Source of the DNA: Nyssa sinensis
Taxonomy: Eukaryota > Streptophyta > Magnoliopsida > Cornales > Nyssaceae
NCBI GenBank assembly: GCA_008638375.1
Contig: VIRR01000569.1
Span: forward strand, 1-64,000
Length of the DNA stretch: 64,000 bases
Direction of reading: 5' to 3'
Under the pieces are notes generated by a model that saw nothing but the letters and a program-made list of their open reading frames with translations, was not told where the DNA came from and did no database searches. Below, piece after piece: positions 24,001 through 34,900 of this stretch. Both the position numbers and the translations under genes were made by a program. Positions within the stretch are counted from its first letter, which is position 1; the number at the start of each line of letters is the position of its first letter.

Positions 24001-25701
24001 AAAACAGAGGAGACTAGACTGTTCTAATAAGTTGGAGTTAATTCAAGTAATGTTGTGTTTTTTTGCAGGTGGATTTGGGAGTGTATACAAGGGAAGCTTA
24101 GGTGATGGGACTTTGATTGCGGTAAAGAAGCTTGACAGGGTTTTGCCTCAAGGGGAGAAGGAATTTATGTCTGAAGTGAACACCATAGGCTCCATGCATC
24201 ATATGAACTTGGTTCGTCTATGTGGGTACTGCTCTGAGGGGTCACATAGGTATCCAATATCTTGCTTGTTGGTCTATAAAAATTTGCCATGGCATAGGAG
24301 AAATTATTTTAATGAGGCCTCTATAATTTCAGTATTTTGTTGGGTCCTCCACATGGGACACACTTTGTTGCTAAAATCATAGAGGCGGCCGTCACATGAC
24401 GCATGTGACGGATTCATGGAATTATTTATGGCATCTTAGATTTCCCTAGGCAATGACATACCAAATGTGCATTTATAATTTTACATTTAGAGCTCTAAAT
24501 ATGGGATCATTTAAGATGCTACAATAAGTTCATGTTCCTTTAAGATGTAAATAAGTGAAATTTTGATGTATTGTTTTTGAATTGTTTGATCATCGACAGG
24601 CTCCTGGTTTATGAGTTCATGAAAAATAGCTCATTGGACAAATGGATTTTTCCTTCATATAATTGCCGAGACAGACTTCTAGATTGGTCGACTCGCTTCG
24701 AAATAGCTGTTGGTACAGCACAAGGGATTGCATATTTTCACGAGCAATGCCGGAACCGGATAATACACTGTGACATCAAGCCGGAAAATATTCTTTTGGA
24801 TGAGAACTTCTGTCCAAAAGTATCAGACTTTGGACTAGCTAAGTTGATGGGGAGAGAGCACTCACATGTTGTCACTATGGTCAGAGGAACCAGAGGCTAT
24901 TTGGCACCAGAATGGGTTAGCAACCGCCCTATTACAGTGAAAGCTGATGTTTACAGTTATGGAATGCTTCTTTTAGAGATTGTTGGTGGCCGGAGAAACC
25001 TCGACATGAGTTTTGATGCAGAGGACTTCTTCTTTCCTGGATGGGCTTATAAGGTATCCCCAAAATTGTTAGAGCTAAATTTTTAAATGCTGAATGCTAG
25101 AGCTTGGATTTAAGCAACCTGATCAACTTTATATATGTGTATGTATAACCTTAACTAAGAATGGCTTAACGGCCACCTATGACCGAGCACACGAGAAGTC
25201 AGAGCCTGTCACATGCGTGTGACAGCCTCTGTGACTTTAGCAATAGAGTGACAGGGAGTCACGTGTAAACCCTCACAAAATACTGAAATCATAGAGCACA
25301 TTTGTCTGTGATTACTAACACACAGCACTTTTTTCTTAAAATTTAAATGCTGATTCTTCCAGGAGATGACAAATGGGACACCAATGAAGGTTGTGGACAG
25401 AAAACTAGAAAGAGCAGTGGAAGAAGAAGAGCTCATAAGGTCTCTGAAAGTTGCCTTTTGGTGCATTCAAGATGAGGTTTCCATGCGGCCCTCAATGGGG
25501 GAAGTAGTGAAGATGTTGGAAGGATCAGTTGATATCAATGTACCACCAATGCCCCAGACAGTTTTGGAGTTGATTGAAGAAGGGTTAGATCATGTATACA
25601 AAGCTATGAAGAGAGACTTTAATCAATTCAGCTCTTTCACCATCAATAGTCATCCATCATCTCATGCCACATGTAGTTATTCAACAATGTCACCTAGATA
25701 A
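21015..25701 (+). CDS. G-type lectin S-receptor-like Ser/Thr protein kinase
   Basis: Five exons join in one frame: 21015-21253, 22595-23958, 24069-24249, 24600-25053 and 25363-25701, giving 858 residues. In order there is a signal peptide ([20 protein letters not shown]), a bulb-type lectin domain (about 25-145, split by intron 1), a Cys-rich EGF/PAN-like region ([12 protein letters not shown], then [15 protein letters not shown]), a membrane segment at about 467-490 ([20 protein letters not shown]) and a kinase domain from about 520. Kinase landmarks are [40 protein letters not shown] and [11 protein letters not shown]. The catalytic loop has HCD rather than HRD, so it is a non-RD kinase, a type often found in immune receptors. 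The ending [13 protein letters not shown] and the kinase closely match Arabidopsis At5g24080, from memory. It should act at the plasma membrane; the ligand is unknown. Introns 3 and 4 carry related inverted repeat copies. No lesion was seen. Confidence 0.92.
24305..24412 (+). repeat. Dispersed repeat copy A in kinase intron 3
   Basis: The segment from GAGGCCTCTATAATTTCAGT to GACGCATGTGAC matches the reverse complement of 25203-25300. It lies wholly in intron 3. It contains a near-palindrome around GTCACATGACGCATGTGAC. It is probably a short non-autonomous transposon; the ends are not resolved. Confidence 0.65.
25165..25305 (-). repeat. Dispersed repeat copy B in kinase intron 4
   Basis: Reverse-complementing this part of intron 4 gives CTCTATGATTTCAGTATTTTG, TTGCTAAAGTCACAGAGGC and CACGCATGTGAC, in the same order as copy A in intron 3. 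The two copies are therefore inverted relative to each other, about 0.8 kb apart in the same pre-mRNA. Confidence 0.65.
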
Positions 25702-28400
25702 TCAACCAAGCATGGAAAAAAATTTGTGGAAATCATGTCATGGTAACTGTTTAATGCTCTGAATCACTGACTTAGAGTTGGTCAATATTGTTCTGACCAC
25801 ACATATTCTGATTTTATCACACATTTTAAATCATCTACTTATTGAACTCATAATACCTGGACCAAAGCATGACATGCACCTCCATATTTACTCAAACCCT
25901 TAATGGGTGGGAGCACTTTACAGGTAAGGTCAGCTGCCGATAGTCCTAAGAAAATCTTAGTTGCAGGAATGGCTGAAGTCTTCAAAAAATCTTCAAGAAT
26001 TTTCCACATTAGCAGGACTAAACTGACATGTCTGGTTGTTGTAGAATTGAACCTAACCATAATCAAACAGACTAGTTTTAAGGGCGTCTCCAATCCAAGA
26101 GCAGCATTTCAGAACACCTTCTTGCCTGCCGTGCTGTTTCTGAAAGGCATCTTGCAAGCTTGGATCCATTGTTGGTTTGTAACTCTTTCAATATCGAAGT
26201 CAAATTCCGTCCATAACAATTTTTCAGCAAATTGGTTTGTTCTTATGCTGAAAAATATGTTACAGAGGCATTCGTTTTATAGGAGAAAGGAACCGGATTA
26301 TGTGTAAATTAACTATAGAAATCCTGAATGGACACGAAATTTGCTATGTTGGTTTGCCTTTGTCTGCTATTCAAATGTGGCTTCTGTAGGGAAATTCTTT
26401 GCAATGGCTACAGCAAAGCCTAAATCAAATTTGCTACTTGAATGGGACACGACAAATCCAATAAAATATTGCATAAAAGGTTGTTAAAATTCACATCTTA
26501 CAATAGATTGATGAGAGAGTTCTCGAGATCGAATCCAGTATTTTAAGATTTTTTAAAATAAAAAAGATAATACCAACTAATATTTTGTATCTTAAATATC
26601 CTTAAAAATATATAATGAAAAACTTGTAACTCATGAAAAACATGAAAAACAATAAAATATTTAACTAAGATAGGACATTAAAATATTGAATTTAAACCAT
26701 AAAAGATAAAAAGTTTTTGAGTCATCATTCATTTGTTATTAATCATTTTAATTTTATAAATATATTTAATTTACATAATAATAAAACTTTTACTTTAAAA
26801 TACTTGGGCCATATAAATCCCAAGAAGTTGGTATATCGATAAAGATTTAAGGAATAAAATATAAGGTTTCGAGTTTGAGTCTTTCTTGAGATCATTAGAG
26901 ATTTGTTCGATCGTTAATTTTAACGCTATGAGATTAATTGAGGTGCGCGCAAACTGATATGGACACTTAACTTGAAAAAATAAAACAAATACTTGAACCA
27001 TTTAGCTCCGAACAATTCTATAACATAACTTATGACATAAAAGAACAAAAATTATGACATATGAGAAAAATTAGCATTATGATCCATTTTGAATAGGATA
27101 TCAGTTAGTTCATTGGTTGAGTTTGTGTGTCTGTGTGTAAGAGAGAGAGCACTAATTAGTCTAAAATAATATTTTTAAAATAAATATTTTTTAACAAACA
27201 ATATCATAACCATACTACTAGTGGTAATAAGAATTTGAATGATTTAAATTAATTAGTATAATACATTAGTTTAAAGAAAATTAAAATATTCAAAATTTGA
27301 AGAAAAATTTAATATAATTGTCTCACTTAAATATTTATTTAAAATTTGATATTTATTTCATAACTATAATAATAGCATTGAACTACAACTTATTAACGAG
27401 ACATGTATGCAAACACCATTATATGAAAATGTTGTAAGATCGATAAAAACAATAAAATTGAGAATCAACTCGAGATGCATAATTATATTCATAAGAATTA
27501 TACCCTTTATATATATATTTTGGAATAAATCCGAATCGATTTTCTATTTTTAAAATGTAAAATTGCAAGATTATTATATTCAAATCAAAATTTTAATAAC
27601 CACGCGAAAAAAAAATCAACTCCATCTTGAATTGATCTCTTGCCAATTTCAACGGCCCCACAAAAACAAAAGACAACAAATAAAATATTATAATATTATA
27701 ATAGAACAAATACATTTAATTATCTTATAATTAATAGTCATGAGGTATTAAATATGTATTAATTATTATTTTTTCATAAATTTTCATTAACTAATAAGTT
27801 TTTTTTATATGTAAATAATCTTTTTTTGGTTAAAAAAATATTATAAGCACTTTTTCAAGGATATTTTAGTTTTTCATAAAAAAAAAATATAATGGTTAAG
27901 TTAAGATATAAAAATTATTAATGTCATTTTTCTAAAGAAATTCTCATTCGTGATGTCATAATTTTTTCATTTAAAATAATTTTGACTTCAATTATATTGA
28001 ATCAATAAATATGATTATCAAACTACATCATAAATAATATATTCATATATAATAATTTTATCTCTCTAATAATTAATATTATAATTTTTTTTCGGAACAA
28101 ATTTTAATCATCAGATAGTAGAATTATTAGTTATTTAATTACAAAATTAATTTGATTTTTTAAAAATATATTAATAATAAAAATTATTAATTTATTAAAT
28201 ATTAATTCGAAAATGGTGGACTGCATTTGCTATCCTATTTTTGTTACCTCTTTTAAGACGAAAATGGTCTAAGAATTAATAGGTTTTTCGTTGGGACACG
28301 TCATTGCCTGGAGCCGATCGTACCTAATACAAGTTCAGCGGCACCGCGCCCTGTGGAAATTTCTCCAACTCGGAGGAGCAAATAATTATGAGTAAACCGT
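25702..28400. other. Intergenic, AT-rich, no gene seen
   Basis: The first 100-200 bases should hold the receptor-kinase 3' UTR. The open frame at 25903-26307 has no recognisable product. 26500-28200 is extremely AT-rich with many A and T runs. I saw nothing else supportable. Confidence 0.6.
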
Positions 28401-28520
28401 AAAGAGTTGGATGCGTTTGTTAGAGAGAGAGAGAGAGAGAGAGGTGAACGAGGAGGGGGGCGAAGTAACGACGGAGATAGGGAGAGAGAATCGAGACCGG
28501 ACGTAAATGAGTTGAATGAG
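28300..28520 (+). promoter_or_regulatory. Possible promoter and 5' leader of the WDR91 gene
   Basis: In an AT-rich setting this stretch turns GC-richer and contains a GA tract (28422-28443), then GGTGAACGAGGAGGGGGGCG and a GAGAGAGAATCG stretch. A GA-rich leader followed by a T-rich intron-like region is common at plant transcription starts. It is the best candidate upstream of the WDR91 homologue, whose ATG lies 3.4 kb further, behind an acceptor site. The link is inferred. Confidence 0.35.
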
Positions 28521-28575
28521 GTTGTTTCATTACCTTTGTTTACTTTGCAATTCTGATTTGAAATTATTTATTATT

Positions 28576-28576
<1 letters not shown>

Positions 28577-28614
<38 letters not shown>
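28577..28614. repeat. Microsatellite (GT)n(TA)n
   Basis: About eight GT units run into about eleven TA units. Confidence 0.9.
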
Positions 28615-29526
28615 GTTTTTTTTATCTTGTATTGTTGGTATGTTTTGTTGTGTATAATCAATTTTCTTTTGCTTACGTCTAGGGTTTAGGATTGGGATCG
28701 TTTGCCTATCATGTGTTTGTTTCTTGGATGCCTATGTCTTCTTTTTCAATCTTAGGTAGGAGGGTCTGAAATCTGATTTGTTTCTCGCACTGTTGCTTTG
28801 ATTAGGACTGGTTGGTTGAACTTAAGTATATAGGAGGGCATGAATGAGGAAATTGCGTAAGATATAGATTCATTTGTCCGAGGAAACTAAAATTAAGTCA
28901 GGGTTACATAAGCTTTCATTTTTGTTCTTTTGAAAATTGGGAAAGTTACATATTATTAGGTCACTTCTCACTACTACATGCGGTCAGACATTTTAATAGA
29001 ATTTATACCATTAATGGATGAGATTGTAATGAATAAATCCATGAGAATGGCGCCATGTACATTAAGTGTAAGGCAAGGCACACCTTGAGGTGTTGAGACA
29101 TAAGTTTTTTCTACTTTTTAATTTTATATAAAAAATATGTAAAATATATTTAATATTACCACACAAGCAAATGCAGTACAATAGACCATTACAACTGAAA
29201 AAATGAGTTGTGAATAAAAAAAGAAAGGCAGAGTACGTTAGAAATAGAGGGGAAACAGAGAAAGGAAAAGATAAAGTAAAAAAAAGACGATGCTCAAATG
29301 GCATAGATCTTTGACTATTAAAAAGCAGACCCTATAAATGCTTAGATGAAGTTGAAAAAAATGCTTTCTAAAACACTGATTACTTCCATATAGAATTGTA
29401 CAAAATTGAATTATAATTTCTCTTTACCTAGCCAAAACGGAAAAAAAAATCTCTGCATAGCACTACAACCTTGAGTGCTTACGGTTTTATTAACTCCATT
29501 AATTTTGACTTAAGTTATTTGTTATA

Positions 29527-30495
29527 TATATTTTTTGATAAATAAATATATAAAGAAGCCGCTAAGGGGGCAAACCCATATACACAAGGAGACTAAATCA
29601 CAGCCTCATATCAACCAAAAAACCTACAAAAGAATCTTCATAAGATGGGTAAGATTCTACCATCTAAAAGTATAACGAATTTTAAAAAGTATCTTAAACC
29701 TATTAAGGGACATCTCCTCTCCTTCAAAAACTTTTTTTTTTTCCGTTCCTGCCACAATCTCCATAAACGGAAAAGTGGGACAAGATTCCATACTCTCTTC
29801 ACATTCCTTCTAACTTGCCATCCACCTCAAAAGAAAAATGTAATCCATCACCCAAGCATCCGGATCCGATGCTATATGGAAGATAAAATGAAATCTCTCC
29901 TTCAGCTTCATAGATTCAACTCAAATATCCTCCCAAAATTTCACCTTTGATCTGCTCCCAATCTGAAATGTATATGCCAAATGAAATCCTCCTCCTCCTC
30001 CTTTCGAATAGAATTCCACAACTCTATCCTATAGGAGCCATCTACCTCCAGGGAGAACCAACCACCAGCTTGGCAGCCATACTTAGCGATGATGATATCT
30101 CTCCATCTAGCACTGATCTCCATTGCAAACCTCCATAACACTTCCCCAACAAAGCGTAAAAGGCCTTAACTCCTTGATTTCCTGACCACTCTCTTGAATG
30201 GGAGTTCTGCAACAATCCCATTTAATTTTTCTTCCTTCCCACAAAAAAATCGCTGCATCTACTTCTGTCCACTTTTGCACAACAACATGCATGGGGGAAA
30301 GAGACATGAAGTATGTGGGTAGACTAGCCAAAGTGCTCTTAATCAGCGTCATCCTTCTTCCTTTTGACAAGTACTGCTGCTTCCATTCAGTTAACCTCTT
30401 CTGAAAATGGTCCACCGCTGCATCCCAAATAGCTGAAGAATGAGAATGAGCTCCCAAAGGAAAACCAAGGTAGACTGAAGGAAAAAACCCACCTT
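29527..30495 (-). mobile_element. LINE (non-LTR retrotransposon) fragment, 5'-truncated
   Basis: On the minus strand the fragment opens within the reverse-transcriptase C-terminal region (YLGFPLGAHSHSSAIWDAAV, then LSKGRRMTLIKSTLASLPTY), the conserved thumb-like block of plant L1-type LINEs. It then reads FAMEISARWRDIIIAKYG and GGWFSLEVDGSYRIELWNSI in shifted frames, and ends near an A-rich tail (T-rich on plus, 29527-29535). Several frameshifts make it dead. Its 3' region resembles that of the LINE at 39068-40485 (shared CTACAAAAGAATCT motif), so both are one family. It lies upstream of the WDR91 ATG, possibly in a leader intron. Target duplications could not be fixed. Confidence 0.8.
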
Positions 30496-31604
30496 ACAAG
30501 ACACACATATAACAAAAGTGATTTATATATGTGTGCTCATCTAATGAAGGTGTTACCTTATGATTTTTACCGGTTGTCCGGCCCCTACTAGTTGATATAA
30601 TAATATCTTCTGTATCCCAAGGAAAGACTAAAGTGAGCTAAAAACCAGCTGACATCTGAAAACCCAATATATTTATTTAGAACAAAAAATTAACTAGATC
30701 GTCAAGTTAACAGTACTGAGAAGAACATTTGGTAAATGATTGAATGGACTCTAAATCCTATCCGCTATGCGAATTCCTGTCTTTGCTTGATAAAAGTTTT
30801 GTAGTTGGGTTTACTTTGTGATCAACATGGCTGGTTTGGATATCCTCTGGTGAAGGGTCAAACTTTTCAAGTCATGCTAAATTGGCCAAGGAAGGAAATT
30901 TTAGTGGAAATGGAAATCAGTATTATTCAATAATCAACTCCAAAATTGGTTCAACCCCCACTGCAAGGGTCACTTACCTATATAAAAAAAATTAATTCCA
31001 AAATCACTTAATCAATCCTAACTTTGCCAGCATTTGGAAGCAATGGATAATAATTTGTATTCTTGCCTGCACCTTTTGTACCGCCAAGAGAATCTAGTAA
31101 GAGTTGTAATAAAATCTTTATGAATTTTTTCCTAAAGAGAGGCTCCACTAGCCCCTTCTATATTTGCTTTGGTAAAAATGGCAACACATTTCTTCTCTTC
31201 TATGCTGAACTCAAGTTTTGTCAGGTGCTTGTCCAACATCTTCAATTAAATAGCTTTTATTGAACACTCACATACCGTGTATTTATTTAACACCTTCTAA
31301 ATGTCACTGGCCATTAGTAATGAATTGTTAAAGATAGTATAACCATCAATTTCCCCCCTTTAAGCTGAAAAATAGACTTTTGAACAGAAAAAGCTCAATT
31401 TCCCCTTGCAGAAGCTAAATACTATGTTTCATGATAGTTTACTAAACTTCTAGACCTAAAACTATGGGTGCACTACTAATTAGCTTTTGGATTATTAAGC
31501 CTACTGATATATCTATGAATGACTAGTATGCTTACAAGCAGTGTTATAATCATTTGGATGTGATCTAGGGTTTGTCAATTTTATTATTCATTTTGTTTTG
31601 ACAG

Positions 31605-31912
31605 TTGCAGCGTTCTTGCCACAGCTTATTGTTGCTTCAACAGCAATTTGAAGCACCTGAATGGTCTATGCTGCCTAAAGTTCTTTCGGAGCAACAAAAA
31701 GTCCTCTGGGATATCATGTCCGTATATAATTGACACCCGTGGATCATTCTATCGAAAATGTTACAAATGCAGATTTGGGAATGCCATCTTTGTTCTGACA
31801 TTTGATGGTTGAATTGCATGTTGTGAACATATGTTATGATTTGGGCCCTGGGTGTATTCTACTTTGTCAAGATCTGATGGATTACCTCTCTTTTTAGGAC
31901 TATTGGGATAAG
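31605..31912 (+). other. Putative 5' UTR exon region of WDR91 homologue
   Basis: Good acceptors occur at 31610 (GTTGCAG/CG) and just before the coding exon (TTTTTAG/GACTATTGGG, about 31898). The coding frame is open back to that second acceptor (GACTATTGGGATAAG precedes the ATG), so a leader exon is spliced in front. How far upstream transcription starts is not visible. Confidence 0.35.
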
Positions 31913-34900
31913 ATGGAGAACATGCACTATGCTGAGGAGCTTGTTAGGGAGTTCCTTGTCTTTAGAGGGTTTACAAATACTTTGCAAGCCTTTGAGAGAG
32001 AGTTGGGCACGGATATTGGCAAAGGATTTCAAGTGGATAAGCTATTAGACTTAATTTTCTCAGTATATATTCCCAAATTTCAGGCAGAAAATTTAATTGG
32101 CTTGCTTGGCTTTTTCAAGCAGTGCTTTTCTTCGTCATCTGAGGCTGTATTTATTTCTACACTATCAAAATTAGAGGTTTCTGTTCTACGCTACTATATT
32201 GTCCATGCCATACGATCAGGGAGGAAGGACAAAGTTATTGAGTTTTTTGGAATGAATGGTGATGACTTGTTGCAAAGGGACCAGGATTGGACTTCGTGGT
32301 TTGGTGGGTTTTCTTCTTGTCCTTATCCTTTTTCCTTGAACTTATTTACTCTCTAATTTAAGCTTTAAACTTTCCATGCAGCCATCCCTTATCTCAAGAA
32401 TCCAAGCTCGGATCCCCAATTTAGCATATACTTTTCGAAGGAGTGGTTTGATACCTTGCATCTTTCAGTTAGGAATTTTTTAAGTGAGATTTTTAATGGT
32501 ACCCATATCCTTAAGTATAAATTCTTATACTTCATTTTCTTGCTATAGTTTTCAGCTTTACTGTTAGTACTTAGGCATGACGGCTGCTCATCTTCTTTCT
32601 GTTGCAGTCACATATTACTAGACCATTTTCTTATGTCAGTAGTTCCCTTGATGCTCAGTTGAAGTTAATGTTACTCTTTCTTAATTATGTTGTTCTATTT
32701 TATTACGTAGGAGTTTACGTGAATTTCTCTGTTATTTCAGTGATATATGTTTTGCGCTCTGACCTCAAATTGATCCAGGCAAATCTTGTTGATAAGGGGT
32801 TGTTTGGGACATTAGAACTCCAGTCAGCTGTGATGAGTTTGACTGGCATTGAGCTAAAGCTTGTTGATAAGTCCTTTAGGTCTGTATCGTGGTTCAATTT
32901 TTTCCTTAAGAAAGACCTTTCTCAGAAGTACACGTAAACAAATATCTCCACTGTTTTGCTTTTATACCAATTACCTAAGAAGCACGGATACGGACACGGG
33001 ACACGAATACGACACGACACGGACAAGCGGACACGTTATTTCTTAAAAAAATAGGATACAGACACGTTAGGGACACGTTGAATATATATAATTTTTTTAT
33101 ATTTTTTATAGGAAAATATAATAAAAACCTAATATTATTTTAATTAAAATTAGCATAAAACACACAATTTTAAAAAATATTATTAAGATTTATTAAAATA
33201 ACAAAGCCATTAAATAAAAATTAAAGAACTTCTTCATTTAATCATCAACTTCCATGATTCAAGTGTCCGGACACGTGTTCGGGAAGTGTCCGAGAGTGTT
33301 GGTGTCCGATATGTGTCCGATACGGATATGTGAGCCAAAATAGAGTGTCCGTGCTTCATAACTAATTACCACGTGACTTGGAGTGGGTTCGGTTAAATTG
33401 AGTTGTATAAACAAATTTCTCCTCAGCCATGGTATCAACCAAATCACAGAACAAGTACCCAAGCCACACAAAGAAAATTCAATGGTATACTTCTTAAGAT
33501 CAGTAATCAATTAATATATACCAAATGAATCAAATAGCACAGCCTGAACCAAAAAACTCAGGAACAACAAATAAAACATCAACTAGCAAGATAAATATCA
33601 ATCTATAACATAAAAGAGCCTTAGCAAAATCAAAATAACCCAAGAAAACTAGCAAAATGTAGCTGAAGCATCAGATCAGCAGTGTGAAAGACAAGTCTTA
33701 GCCTTAAACCACCTAATGGCACCTAATCATAGCCTGATACCACCAAATCACAGTTCAACCAACCTCCGGCACTCAAAAAAATCTTCAACTCACAGATTGA
33801 AAATTTGAGATCAATAGGCTGGAAAATATTCGAAAATAGAAAAGTCCATCCAAATGGCTTCAAAAAAATTCGTAAAAATCAATAGTCTACTCAGCATAGC
33901 GAGATGAGCCAAACTGTCTTCGGATTGTTGAAAGGTGCGGGGAAAAGGTGATTTCATGTTGACATCTGCATGACTTCATCGACTAGAAAATGATGTCAGC
34001 ACTTCCCGTACACCTCACACACACATATTAAAATGAGAGACAAGTACAATAATACTCAACTGGGAAAAATAAGAAGAAAATAACACTGTAACAGGTTCAG
34101 ACGCAGTGGGCCATCTTGTGGAACATGCAAAAACCCTCCAAATTATTGGGCCGAGTTCTTTTTGTACAATGGTAGAAATCTGTCCCTGAAATTTACACTT
34201 TAAAGAAACATTTCCATTTTTTTTAATGGCTTACTTGTCAATTTTGTTTTCCATAGTGGCTTGTTGGTTTTGTTTGTTGTGAACCAGAAAAAAATAGTTT
34301 CTGCTGTTAGTTTAATAATTTTTTTCTTCTAATGTGTTTCTATGTCTAACCTAGTTGTAACAAGATTTATTAATTTATTGGTTATTATATCAAGATTAGC
34401 TAACTGTTCACATCTAGAAACGATTTGTACTATGTAATGTTTTAACATGTGTGATGGAAGAGCAACTAGGATAAAGAATTCCCTGGAATGTTTCCTTAGC
34501 TAATCTACGAATCCCTGCCCTATTGAAGATGAGTTCTGAAAAGAATACCGTTAACCGCCTCAAAAAAGACATTAAACAACTTAATCTAAAGTTGTCACAA
34601 CTTCAGGCTTTGTTGGAGGAAAAAGAGGCTCAGTTATGTTGGCTGAGGAGGTAAGGGTGTTCTGCCCTCAGATTGTTTCTAGTCTCTAATTGTTTGCTTA
34701 CTGCATATTTATCATATCAGTAATGCTTCATCTGTAATGGAAATAAGCACGGTGCAAGCAGTCAGCACAACACACTCTGCAACTGAGACTCCGTTAAGTG
34801 GTGTGCATGAAGAAAGTGTTATTCCACCCATTGTTTCTCATGAAACTTGTGCCTCTGAAAGTCCACATATCGGTGAAACAGGGTCCAAGGATTGGGTTGT

